A stretch of DNA of 64,000 nucleotides from Eutreptiella sp. 'Long Island Sound 2002' (Eukaryota > Euglenozoa > Euglenophyceae > Eutreptiales > Eutreptiaceae): positions 164,927,872-164,991,871 of the forward strand of contig OZ038380.1 in NCBI GenBank assembly GCA_964036045.1. The letters are read 5' to 3'. Made by a program: the position numbers and the translations under genes. The notes beneath the pieces are model-generated. The model was not told the origin of the DNA. It did not search any database and saw only the letters and a program-made list of their open reading frames with translations. Every line of letters begins with the position of its first letter. The first letter of the stretch is position 1. Positions 1 through 9,777 of this stretch are shown piece after piece.

Positions 1-926
1 AGCCCAGCAGCCCACAAAAGGGCCAAACCCCCCAGCGCCACTACAACTGTCCAACAACTCGACAAGCCTCTCACCTAACGTCCCGTCCCAGACAACTACC
101 AGCTACCTCGAGGGGAGAACCACACGAGGAGCACAGCGACGACATGGCGACTGCCCACAGGCACCATCGATTGGAAGAAAATACTCCCAAGGATAGCAAC
201 GATGGTATCCATGCGCGTCCTTACTCCACACCAAGTACAACTAACGCAGGCCACGCACCTCTTTCTAACCACCCAGGGCACGGCAACCATGGACGGCGCA
301 GCCCTGGGCGACGACGACCAGACACCCCAGGCAAGACCCACACAAGCGATCTGGAGAAACGCGACAACGGGTCCCGACATTACCATTAACCCCGACCCGG
401 AGTGGATAGCTATCCACTACACCCTAGACTGCGCCGAGGACGACCCCACACTGACGGAATGGCAGACAAGATGGGCCGCTGAAGCAAACCGCCTCGAGAA
501 GTCGCCCTTGACGACACCGTCACGCCGCAGACAATGGAACCCGCGAAACGTACCGCCCGGACACACCGAGACCCCACCAGGCACACCCTCTGGCACTACC
601 CCACTACCATAAATCCAGAGGCGGTAACCCAGATCAAGGAGGCGCTCTCCCTGACCCTCCCGGACACCCACAACGCCAACCAGCCGGGGATGTTCACAAT
701 ATACTGGAACTTCCCAACAGACACCGGCATGGTGCCCCAGGTCGCTGAACCTCCACTGCCCCCTACTGTCACGGCGCTCGCCAAGGCGGCCCAAGCCATG
801 GCGCACAGGGAGGGTGCCCCGCAGGACTGGACACCAAACGTCCTTGTCGAGCAACTCGCCCACCACAACGCCAACAAAGCGCAGCAGGCTGGACGCCAAA
901 TACACCCGTCGTTGCACGACAAGAAC
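1..926 (+). pseudogene. Fragment of LINE ORF1 (related to the minus-strand LINE ORF1)
   Basis: Two overlapping reading frames (about 202-530 and 534-926) give one protein that matches, in the same order, the N-terminal third of the ORF1 encoded at 15098-18352. Matching landmarks are a HxxLxLTxQGxAT-like strand, an EW/PWxAIxxTY strand, a WQxRW segment, a xINPxAxxxIKxAL segment and a GAPxxWxPxxLVE segment. The two copies are clearly diverged, so this is a different LINE lineage or an old copy. A frameshift near 530 breaks it. The right end stops exactly where the LTR of Ty3 element A1 begins, so A1 inserted into, or next to, this remnant. No function remains. The homology is read by eye from the translations; the frame junction is approximate. 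Confidence 0.7.
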
Positions 927-1635
927 AGTAAGAAAAAGTCACTGCCATGTCTTTCTTGGAGGGCTTGATCCAGGCCAAGCCCCCCTTAAAACCCTTTTGT
1001 TGATGCTAAGACTAACTTAAGTATTTTTATCTCTCTTTTGAAGCCTAAGGTACACTTTCACAAAGTAACTAGGGTTGTAACCCTAGCCCCCCCATGAAGT
1101 TCACCCCTACCACTCAGCTGAGCGGAGGTACCTTCCTTAATGGAGGATATACCGAAATAAAATAGGCATTTCATGCTTTAGGCCTTGGAGGTTAAGCCTA
1201 GTGGTCTCCCACCCGGAGACCCCTATACTCAATTGTTTCTACCACTTATTGTGGTTCTACTTTTTAACTGTTTCTGAATTCATTTGCTTGGCCAAGTCAT
1301 TTTCTGTGTTCGCCTGACATCTATGCCCCACATTCCTAACCAGCACCATTTCACCCAAAAGAGTGCACATGAAGTGCCTGATGCTATCTTGGAGGCCAGA
1401 GTCAGTCCAGCTTTCATATAAAATCTTTTGTATTATCCATTTGTGATTGAATCTATGTGTTTATACCTGCATTGTCTATCTGCAGCCCTTCTGTGCTACA
1501 CTGGATTCCAAAACTATTCATTGATTCGATCCATATCCTGTTCTTGCTCTACTTGCTGCTTTGGTTTGGGTTTTCAACTTCAAAACCTGCAGGATTTCAT
1601 CAAAATATCTAGGGCATTAATCAAGGACATCTTTC
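927..1635 (+). repeat. 5' LTR of Ty3 element A1
   Basis: This 709-base block is repeated almost unchanged at 48177-48883, each time directly upstream of the same primer-binding site and gag start. It begins AGTAAGAAAAAGT, a start shared with the family B LTR at 54812, and ends in CTTTC. It lacks canonical TG...CA ends. A TATA-like CATATAAAA lies near 1415-1423, a plausible core promoter. No matching 3' LTR of A1 is present because the element is truncated at 20298. Confidence 0.8.
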
Positions 1636-1651
1636 CGGTAGCAGAGACAGT
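1636..1651 (+). other. Primer-binding site of element A1
   Basis: CGGTAGCAGAGACAGT directly abuts the LTR. It differs by one initial base from the TGGTAGCAGAGG sites of elements C (24562) and B (55609). The shared TGGTAGCAGAG core would pair with the CCA end of an initiator-Met-type tRNA; the tRNA identity is inferred. Confidence 0.6.
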
Positions 1652-1718
1652 CCCTTGTGACCTTTTGAACCGACCCTGAGAAGAAGTGCAGCACACAAAG
1701 CTCAACAACAAGTTCATC

Positions 1719-2810
1719 ATGTCCACGCCAAGCGTCAGGACCTGGCCCATAAGAACTGTCCAAGTACAAATGGGCAGCATGGTTCACCCTATGAGTGAAC
1801 CACCTTACCGAGCTCCACATCTCAGTGGCGCATCTGGGTCCCAAGGAGATCCAGATCGCAGAAGGGCGGAAGAAAATACAATCCTTACCACCGAGGCCTG
1901 AGCGGCCCACGGTGGAGACAGCCTGCATCATCTCCACAGGCGTGTAGCAGCCTCAGTCTCCCAATCCGCCTGTCCGGCTTCATCCTCAACAGCGATTGGA
2001 GGCCCTGAGGAATACGAGGAGCTGAAGAAGAAAATGGATGAATACATCCTCCATGAGGAGTACTACAAATCCAATCGTGGAGAAGATGGGGAGGAGCCAT
2101 TGGCATTACACGGATCTAGACCACGTACAGACCTAGGGTCCTACACGCACTCTGGCCCGCCGTCCGACAGAGCCGAGACAGCATCCCTGCCAAGACGACC
2201 GAGACCCGAGTATCCAAGAGCATGTTGTCCAACCCCAAGGGCTCCCGAAGTGGACCCGACTCGAGTTGAGGAACAACATCATCCAAGGCCAACCTACGGT
2301 GCCCTGGATCATACGGCCGAACTGCTGGCCAAACTTCTGTCTGGATCAGAAGATCCAGATGTGACGGCCCTATCGGAGGCCATTAAGGCGAAACTGGGTA
2401 TTGCAGAACCCTTACCCAAGCCAGAGTTTGCCTCCCCCTCTCCCGGACTGAGTACCCTGGCCGAAGATCTTAAGAGATCAAGGGTCTCAAGGCTGTTTCC
2501 TAAGGTCACCTGCCCCAGCCCCTTTCACCCCCGTGCCAGGACAGTGCCCATGGCTGAACTACAGGACGTGCCTGTGACAGAGACTGAGAAAAGAGGGCTG
2601 TCAGCCCTGGCACCTCTGGCCGGCGTATCACCTTCTGGCCTAACTCCGGGAGGTGGGAAGACGGGCAGACCTAGTGCCCAGGCGAACATCCACCTGGAAC
2701 TGCCGGAGTTCGACCCCAAAAATCTGCCCGAATGGGCAGAATAATTTGCTGAGTTTTTTTTGCTGACTGGCCAGTCCCATGTGGATGTGGCCACCAAATG
2801 CTCACTGCTG
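1719..2810 (+). pseudogene. Gag N-terminal half, Ty3 element A1 (split by LINE)
   Basis: The start ATG at 1719 is matched by the A2 gag start at 48966, and the two proteins are near identical over about 340 residues. The visible region is polar and Pro/Ser-rich, with a conserved block ending in an EF(D)PKNLPEWAE motif that corresponds to the EFTGKDLSEFAE motif of family B gag. Frame defects: a TGA at 1899-1901 (Leu codon in A2) and a TAA at 2742-2744, the latter also present in A2. The frame continues after each. The LINE at 2811 cuts the gene; it resumes at 18452. Confidence 0.75.
2802..2810 (+). repeat. Target-site duplication of the LINE (left copy)
   Basis: TCACTGCTG occurs here and again at 18443-18451. 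The uninterrupted counterpart in A2 (50038 onward) reads TTCACTGCTAAAACG, so the duplicated site is single-copy in the empty allele. Confidence 0.85.
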
Positions 2811-2826
2811 TAGGTAGGTAGGTAGG
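2811..2826 (-). repeat. LINE 3' tail, (CCTA)4 in element sense
   Basis: Four perfect TAGG units abut the left target duplication. A short microsatellite-like tail in place of poly(A) is known from I-type and several other LINE clades. Confidence 0.8.
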
Positions 2827-4805
2827 TGCACTCGGTCGTGGAGAGGCGCCCCATGGTTCCCCCTGGCGTCGCCCCTGTGACGAACAGGAAGAGGCTTCGC
2901 GCGTGAAGAGGGGAGGCGGCTTACTTCCCGCTAGACCTGACTGTTGGCCCCCAACAAAGCGGCCCCGGGCTACGCCGGGAGGGCTGATCGCTGCCAGCTT
3001 GACATGCTTGTCTCGCCGGGAGGGTGTGCCCCCGTGCTTGCGCACGTCCCCTCCTTTGGGCGGAACCCTAGGGGTTCACCGGACTTCCTGGCGTATCCCG
3101 TTCCCAAGGCGTGCATGCACGTTCCTGGTACTAGGGTTCCGAGGCGCTTGGGTGTCGCACGCTCCGCCTCGAGTCCCAAAGCAGCGCAGGCCTTAGGATG
3201 CAGCCTTACCCCCGGGCTCCGGATCTCGTTTGGCCGGGTCACCTGCATGGCACGGGCTGCCTCAGTGCCCGGGCTGTGGGCGCTGGGTTTCCTACTGTTG
3301 TGTGGTGTTTGTGTTTGGGTCCGGTTGGCGGTTGGGTGCGGGTTTTGTTAACCCCGTCTGTCCTGGCTGGGGTTTAGGGTGGGTGTTTTTGGGCTCGATT
3401 TGTGGTGTTGTCCCCCTAGTGTCGGCTATTTGTGGTGTTCGTGGTTGGTCTTCGGTTTCGGTCTGCTTTTGGGACGTGTGTGGTTTCGTGGGCGCCCCGC
3501 TTGCCCCCCGCCGTTTCCGGTTCCGGCGCGCGGTGTGGGCGTGTGTGCCGGGCCCGGGTCTCGCCTGTGCCCAGTCCGTCTTGGCTGGGTTGTTGGGGTG
3601 TGTTTTTTTTTTTTTGCTTTGGTTTTTTCTTTTCTTTTTTTTTTTTTTTTTCTGGGCTTTGTGGTCCCTGTCCCTCCATCCCCTTTCTTTCGGGCTGGGC
3701 TGGTGGCTCTCTTTTTTTTTTTTTTTTTTTTTCTGTCCCTTTTCCCCGTGGTCCGCTGTTACTGGCTTGGTGTTGCCGGTTTTGGGTGGGTGGTTTGCCT
3801 GTGCCTCTGCGGGGGTCCCCCCCTTTTTTTTTTTTTTTCCTGGGGGGGGGGTCTGGCCGCCTGTGGTGGTGTTGGCGGGTGGTTGGGCGGCTGTGGGCTG
3901 TTTTCGTGCCTTTTCCCCTTCCCCCCTCCTTTTTTTTTTTTTTTTTTGGGGGGGGCTTGCCTGTTCCTCCCTCTGCATTCCCTGGGCTGGCGCACGCACT
4001 GGCCTGTATTCAGTGTTGTCTTCCGGGCTGCTGTTTTCAGTTGCGTTCTGTGTGGCCATGTTCCGGCCCCATGGGTCGGGTGGGCTCTGTACACTGTGGG
4101 CTCGGCGCCCCTTCTTGCTGGGTTAGGTCCTGGCTCTGCCGGCTGGGCGGCTGCGCCAGGCGGCTGCTTGTGGTTTTGGGTTAGGGGGCTGGGGTTGCCC
4201 GTGTCCTTACCCCTCCGCGGTGCCGGCTGTAATCTTCTGGGTGGTCCGTCACCGTTGTCGCCTGGCGCGCTGTGGTCCCGTGTGTGGCCTGTGGTGCCGG
4301 TGTGTGGCGTGGTGGCGCGGCGCCTTCCCGGGTGTGCGGTGGCTGGCTTCGGTTAGTCCCTCAGGTTAGGGTCAGTTGTGTCGTGTTGTGCCGCTCTGTG
4401 CCGCGTCGCGTCGCGTCGTGCTGTGGTGCGTTGCTCTGTGGCGCGCTGTGGTGCGGTGTGCCGTGGTCTCGCGTGGTGCCGCGGTGGGTCAGTGGAGGTC
4501 AGCCTGGCCTGTGTGGGTCGGTTAGGTCTTCGGGAAATTCTGCTGAATGATCACGGTGTCCTTGGGGCGTGCACACTGACTCTCACCCATGGACTCAATC
4601 TTCACCGGGCCTCGCAGACAGGCAGGTGTACTCGGGGTGTAGGAAAAGCGTTCCTTCTCCAAGGCAGACAAACAGACATCAGGAGTCGGAAGGTGGAGGT
4701 GGCTTCCGAACGCTGTTTGAGTGGCGAATGGCTTTCACTGCAGCTCGGCTGCGCTGGCAGGGTCCGGGTCGGTGCCGCCGGCAGGGATGAGCTCACACTG
4801 TAGGG
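2827..4805 (-). other. LINE 3' untranslated region with homopolymer runs
   Basis: About 2 kb without a convincing coding frame. Between 3600 and 3960 are several T runs of 10-18 bases (A runs in the element sense), mixed with C and G runs and GT-rich sequence. These create long apparent frames rich in Phe or Lys that I regard as compositional. From 4380 to 4480 there is CGTCG/GTGCTGTG-type simple sequence. The segment 4550-4805 is less biased, but I recognise nothing in it. Confidence 0.6.
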
Positions 4806-5672
4806 TCAGGGGGATGTCCATATCTCCGGTGCTGGACTGCTGGGGTCCGGGGCATCGGTAGTATTTTTGGTACTTCCAGTCTTCACGGCGCTCGGAGATG
4901 GCGTTGAAGGGGGGCACCGTCCAGCAGCACCAAAGCCTTCGCGATCGATCACAGCGTTTCGCTTCCCCTTGCGATGCTCGATATTCATCATGGACGGGAT
5001 CGGTGCGCCGCCGCAGTGCCATTCCTCCACTGGACGCAACAGGTTGGTGACGGACGCCCTCACGGACGTGAGACCAGCCGAGATCAAGCCCCCGTAGCAA
5101 TACTCTGCGTCAAACCGCGACGGTAGCGCAGCCCGGCCCTTATAGCCCATGGTGTGGTCGCGTGACGGTCCGTGGGGTTGCCCTCCCTGGGGGCCTGTGC
5201 CTTGGTCTCGTGTCCTCTGGGGGTGTCGGTCCGTAGTCGTGGGTGCCGCGGCCGTGCTTTCGTCCTCTTCCGGTGCCTGTGAGTTGGCCTTCGTGGTGGT
5301 CGGGGTCGTAGGCTGGCGGTGAGGGCATGGTGGTGTGCCGTGCGGCGGTGTTCCCTGCGGCCTCCTCTGTGGGTGTGGTCCGTTCTCCCCGTGTAGGTGT
5401 GCCCTCCGTTCTCCGTGTGGTTTCCCCTGGCCGGTGGGCGTGCGCTGGTGTGATCCGCATGGCGTCCGATGTTTGCTTCGGTGGTGTGTGTTGGGGTGTT
5501 TGGTGGGGGTGGGGCGGCGCTGGTCTCCCCGTCGGTGTGGGTCGTGGCAGCTGTCGTGGTGCCCTTTTCCTCCGTGTCTTGGTCCCCGTTCCCGTTCCTT
5601 CCTGGTTCTTGGGTGGTGTCCTGACCCCATGTGGTGTCGCTTCCGGCGCCCTGTCCCTGCGTGTGCCTGCCC
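4806..5672 (-). pseudogene. C-terminal frame of the LINE's downstream ORF
   Basis: This frame is continuous with the Arg-Ser-rich ORF upstream of it apart from a UGA at 5673-5675. The first part is basic, rich in Gly, His, Thr, Pro and Arg. The last roughly 110 residues look like an ordinary folded-protein sequence, with a FDAEYCYGGLISAGLTSVRA-like stretch and a Cys-Gly-Gly. I do not recognise the fold. It may be the true C-terminus of the RS-rich protein, separated by a CGA-to-TGA change or reached by readthrough. Confidence 0.4.
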
Positions 5673-7265
5673 TCACTTGGGGCCCTTCCGTGCCCTCTTG
5701 CCTGTGTGGTCCTTGGTGTCCCTTGCCCTTCCCTTGCCCTTGTCCTGCCCCTTCCTGGTGTGGTGGTGGTGGGAGGGGCGGGGTGGGGAGGGGGCGCCGG
5801 TGGCCCAGGCTTGGGGGTGGGTGGCCTGGAGCCACCGGCGGAGGGCTTGGGGGGTGTAGGGGGGGCGGAGGCCCTGGACCGCATCGCGGAGGAGGGCCTC
5901 CCATGCCGCTTGCGGCATGATGGCCTCCGGGGCGGCCTCATTGGGGTTTGCGGGGGTGCGGGTGCGCACCTCCTCGAAGGTATGCACCGTGTGCACCCCT
6001 CTGTGCCTTCCCGCTCCCCCGGCCCATTTCACCCAGCGGCGGAGCTCCTGCAGAGCGGAGGGAGACCACCAGGCGAGGTAGGCGGGGGCCCGGGGGGGGG
6101 AGGGGTCCGTGCCTGGGGTCCTGGAGCGGCGGGGGGAAGATGTGGACCTGCGGTGGTGGCGGGGGTGGCGGTGCCTGGGGGAGCGGGAGCGGCGGCGGCG
6201 GGGGCTGGGGGTGGAGGACGGGTACGGGCGGAGGGGGGGGCGGGAGGGGGAGGTGGACATGGGGCGGCGGTGGCGCGCTTGGTGGCGTCCGGGGGAGCGG
6301 GAGTGGTGGTGGCGGGGGCTGGGGGTGGTGGATGGGTACGGGTGGCGGGGGGAACGGGGAGCCCGGCGGGGCGTGTGGGGGGAGGGGGAGGTGGACGTCG
6401 GGCGGCGGCGGCGTGCCTGGCTGCGTCGGGGGGAGCGGGAGTGGTGGTGGCGGGGGCTGGGTGGCCGGTGGGGGGAGGGGGAGGGGGACATGGGGCGGCG
6501 GTGGCGCTCGTGGTGGTGCCCGGGGGAGCGGGAGCGACGGGAGCGGGGTCCCTGGGGGTCGTGGTGGTACCTAGGGGAGCGGGAGCGGCGCGAGTGGGTG
6601 GTTGAGGCGCGGTGGGAGTGTGGGCGCCGTGGGCGAGTGTGCCGTGCGGGAGGGGAGCGGGAGCGCCGCCGCTTGCGGGACCGGCCCTCGTCGCTCGAGT
6701 CGGGCCAGTCCGGAAGCGTCGGCGGCCTCTGGGGGGGCTCGCGCGGCGCCGCTTGGGGGGGGAGGTCCCCCGTCGTCCTTGGGGCCCCTTCGGCCATCGG
6801 ATGGTGGCCGGGGGGGTACGGGGCGTCACGCGGTGCTGGTTGGGGGGGGAGATCCCCCGTCGTCCATGGGGCCCCCTCGGCCATCGGATGGTGGCCGCGG
6901 GGGTACGGCTGGTACGGGGGTGGTGGCTGGTACGGGGGGGGTGGGTATGCGGGCGGGGCGTTCGGCGGCTGCCATCCCGTCCGCTGGTGCTGTTGGTGTA
7001 CGGGGGGTTGTGGCCCGGTGGGGTAGGGCGGTGGGCAGTGGTAGTGGTGGGGGTGGTGTTGGTAGTGGTGGTGGTGGGGCCGCTGGTGGTGGTGGTGTGT
7101 GTAGTGGTGGGGTTGGTGTTGCGGGTATGGCCCATGGAGTCCTTGTGGGTTTTCCGGTCCCCCTTGTGGGGGTGGGGGGTTGGGGATCGTGGGCAGTCCC
7201 CGGGGCTGCACTATGTGGTGGGCATGGAGGAAGGGTTGGGGGCCGGGCTTGACGGTGACGATGGT
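5673..7265 (-). CDS. Arg-Ser/Pro-rich protein encoded by the LINE (RS-domain-like)
   Basis: The open frame reads from 7265 to the UGA at 5673. The N-terminal 180 residues are Pro/His-rich with YPPPPYQP-like repeats and two copies of a GHHPMAEGAP unit. Residues about 190-400 hold many RRSRSP, RSRSP and SPSPH dipeptide repeats, the composition of RS domains that bind RNA and splicing factors. A short less-repetitive segment with Trp and Leu follows, then a Lys/Arg/Gly-rich tail. An in-frame UGA (7266-7268) separates it from the C48-like ORF upstream and another (5673) from the tail frame. An RNA-binding or RNP-packaging role is an inference from composition. The plus-strand frames opposite it are shadows. 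Confidence 0.55.
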   Translation of the reverse strand, partial: TIVTVKPGPQPFLHAHHIVQPRGLPTIPNPPPPQGGPENPQGLHGPYPQHQPHHYTHHHHQRPHHHHYQHHPHHYHCPPPYPTGPQPPVHQQHQRTGWQPPNAPPAYPPPPYQPPPPYQPYPRGHHPMAEGAPWTTGDLPPQPAPRDAPYPPGHHPMAEGAPRTTGDLPPQAAPREPPQRPPTLPDWPDSSDEGRSRKRRRSRSPPARHTRPRRPHSHRASTTHSRRSRSPRYHHDPQGPRSRRSRSPGHHHERHRRPMSPSPSPHRPPSPRHHHSRSPRRSQARRRRPTSTSPSPHTPRRAPRSPRHPYPSTTPSPRHHHSRSPGRHQARHRRPMSTSPSRPPLRPYPSSTPSPRRRRSRSPRHRHPRHHRRSTSSPRRSRTPGTDPSPPRAPAYLAWWSPSALQELRRWVKWAGGAGRHRGVHTVHTFEEVRTRTPANPNEAAPEAIMPQAAWEALLRDAVQGLRPPYTPQALRRWLQATHPQAWATGAPSPPRPSHHHHTRKGQDKGKGRARDTKDHTGKRARKGPK

Positions 7266-9777
7266 TCAGGGGTCCCACGTCCCTGGGTCGGTTTGGCCGG
7301 CGGTGGTGGTGGTTTGTGGGGGATGGATGACGGGGCGCTTGATGACGGGGATTTTGACGAGGGTTTGGAGGGGGTCGTGCTGGGTGGCCGTCTCCGCGGT
7401 GGTGGTGGGTGCCGGCGGGAGGGGGGCGCGGGTCGTGGTGGGTGGGGGGTCCTGGCTTGGGCGAGGGCCTGGGCGGGGGTGGTATCGGGTGGTTTTGTGT
7501 CGTTGCGTATGCGGTGTTGTGTGTGGTCGCGTGGGCGCCGGCTTGGGTTTGGGGTTGGGTTTGGGGTTGGGGTCCGGTTTGGGTTTGGGGTCGGGTTTGG
7601 GGTTGGGGTCCGGTTCCAGGTTGAGGAGTACCTCTGTCCGGAGGTGTGAGGGCGTCGATGCCGGGTCGGGGGTCGTCCCGGTGGGTTGCCGGGGTGCCTG
7701 AGTCGCCTGTGTGGGGGTTGGGGGGTTGGTGCGTGCGGCCGCGGCTTTGGCTTTCGCCGTGGCCTTGAGGATGAGTTTGGCGGGGATGGGGGGGTCGGAG
7801 GATGAGGTGGAGGAGGTGGAGGAGGCTGAGGACGAGGAGGAGGTGGTGGACGCGGGTTGGGCTGTGATGCGGGCGGGCTTGCGGGCGGCGGCTTCTGCCG
7901 CGGCCACGGCGGGGAGGATGGAGGGCATGTCCCCGGGTTGTAGGTTGGGGGCGGGCGGCTGGGGGGGCCCGGTCGTGACCTGGCGGCCCGGCGGGCCGAT
8001 CTGGTCGGCTGCGGCGGGGGAGGGAGGCGCGGGGCTGCGGCCTTCTCTTTCTGGGCTCGGCTGGGCCCGGGTCCTGCAATGTGCGAGGTCGTGTGGGTTT
8101 GTGTCAGCGGGGGGGAACAGTTCGCGTGGGCTGCATTCAGGGGCCGGGGGGGGTGGGCCTGGGTCCTCTGGGGTGTGTGTGGGGGGCGTGGGCGGGCCAC
8201 TGGGTGGGGTGGGCGTGCCGCGGGGCGTGGGGCTCCCCTTGGCGGGTGTGTGTGGGTTGTCGAGTGTGGGGGGCGGTGAAGGGTGGCCGGTGGGTGGGTG
8301 TGTGGCGGGCGTGTGCTGGTGTTCGGGCGGGTGGGGGAGGCCCGTGTCGCGGGGCCCGGGGGTGCGCGCGATAGTGGGCGTGTGTGGGTCTCCGGTTGAG
8401 CAGCGAGAGGGGGGGGGCATGGGCGGGGATTGTGCGGGGGGTTGTGCTGCGCCGGTGTATGTGTCCGCTTGCTGCGCGCTTGCGTGGGCAGTTGTAGGCC
8501 GGGCGGTTTGGAGGAGAAGCTTGCCGTCTTCTGCTGCCGCGGCAAGGATTTCGCAGACGAGCGTTCGTATCTGGTGGACTTCTTGGTCAGTGGTGGGAAG
8601 GGGGCATGCTAGCTTTGGGCTAAGACCCGCGCGGTTGAGGACCCTGTGGATGGCGTGGTACCCGCAGGTGAGGGACTGCTGCGGCCTGGGGGGGGGGGTT
8701 TCGTCGTGTGTCCGGGCCTGCTTCGACTTGTGTGTGGGCGGTGGGGATGGCCCAAACCCAGGGCACGGTCCCCGTGGGTGGCCAGTGGCGCTGGATCCAG
8801 TGGGTGAGGCAGAGCATGGACAATCCCAGGTGGTAGCCCGCCTTCCCTGAGGTGATTTGGGCCAGGGCGCGGGCTCGGGGCGTGTCCCCTGGCTGGAGGA
8901 GACCCCTGAGGATCCTGTGCTGGGTGGTGGGGTCCCCCACTGCCCCTGGTGGGGCGGTCTCCGGGGCGAACATGGTGTCTGTCCCCTGGATGATCCATTG
9001 CGGGCCGTGGGACGTAGCCATAGCGGCTATCACGTAGTAGTGGCCGCGCTCGAGGACTGTAACCCAGACCTCCGGCGGGGGGTGGTCACTGTCTGTAGGT
9101 GGGGGGGGGAGGTCGTCGTCCGGGGTGCGGAGGCCGGCGGCGCGGAGGGCGGTGTCGCGGTTGGGCGCGGTGGCCTGTTCCCACTGCTCCGGGTGGTTCG
9201 GGTCCGCTGGGTGGTCCGTCTCCGCTTGGGCCCGCCGTAGGCGTACGGTCCCTCGACGCGTGACGTTGCTGCCGGTGTCGTGCGTCAGGGCCTGGCCCCA
9301 CTCGATGGGGGGGATCCAGATGGGCTGGCCCCGGGTGTGTTTGCGGGCTCGCCAGAGCACGAGGTCTACTATGGTCTCGTGGAGGCCGCTGCCTGGGGTG
9401 GTCAGGTCCCGGAGGGCTTTGACGGTGAGCTTGGTCCAGTCGTCTTGTAGGCGGTACCAGCCCAGGGGGGTGGTCGGGGCCCTGTCTTGGAGGGTCGCTC
9501 GGAGGAGGTCGGGCTCGCGGATGGTGGCCGGTGTGAGGGGAGGGTGTCCCGGGTCCGGGGGGGGTGGGCTGGATGGGCTGCCGGGGTCTTGCGCGTCTAC
9601 GTCGATGGATGGTTGGCCCTGGCTGGGTTCGGCCGGACTGGGCGGTGCCGGGTGGCTTCTTGGGTGCGAGACGGGTCTCGGGGCGCTGTGGTGGTGCCTT
9701 GGAGACCTGTGGATGGAGACGGGGGGCGCGTGCGGGGCGCGGAGCGGGTTAGTGGACGTCTGGGTCATGCACGGCAT
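7266..9777 (-). pseudogene. LINE downstream ORF with ULP1/adenain-like (C48) protease region
   Basis: The ORF starts at the ATG at 9777, overlapping the end of the RNase H frame by 29 bases (an ATG inside the last codons, as in termination-reinitiation). Residues about 120-385 show elements of the C48 cysteine protease order: a helical segment, an RGHYYVIA strand that would hold the catalytic His, a following WIIQGTD strand, and later QQSLTCGYHAIHRVL, which looks like the Gln plus catalytic Cys-Gly motif. The His/Cys parts lie in two frames joined only across an 11-G run at 8688-8698, so this copy is shifted there. After it come a short helical segment and a Pro/Thr/Ser-rich tail ending at a UGA at 7266. 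The protease call is by motif order only. Confidence 0.5.

Noticed and set aside
3230-4356. Long Phe/Gly-rich plus-strand frames and their Lys-rich minus shadows
   Set aside because: They arise from T, C and G homopolymer runs in the LINE 3' region; no conserved motif, and all frames stay open.
5327-8850. Several 170-380-codon plus-strand frames
   Set aside because: These are antisense shadows of the LINE's Pro/Arg/Ser-rich ORFs in GC-rich DNA; the minus frames show sensible composition and motif order.
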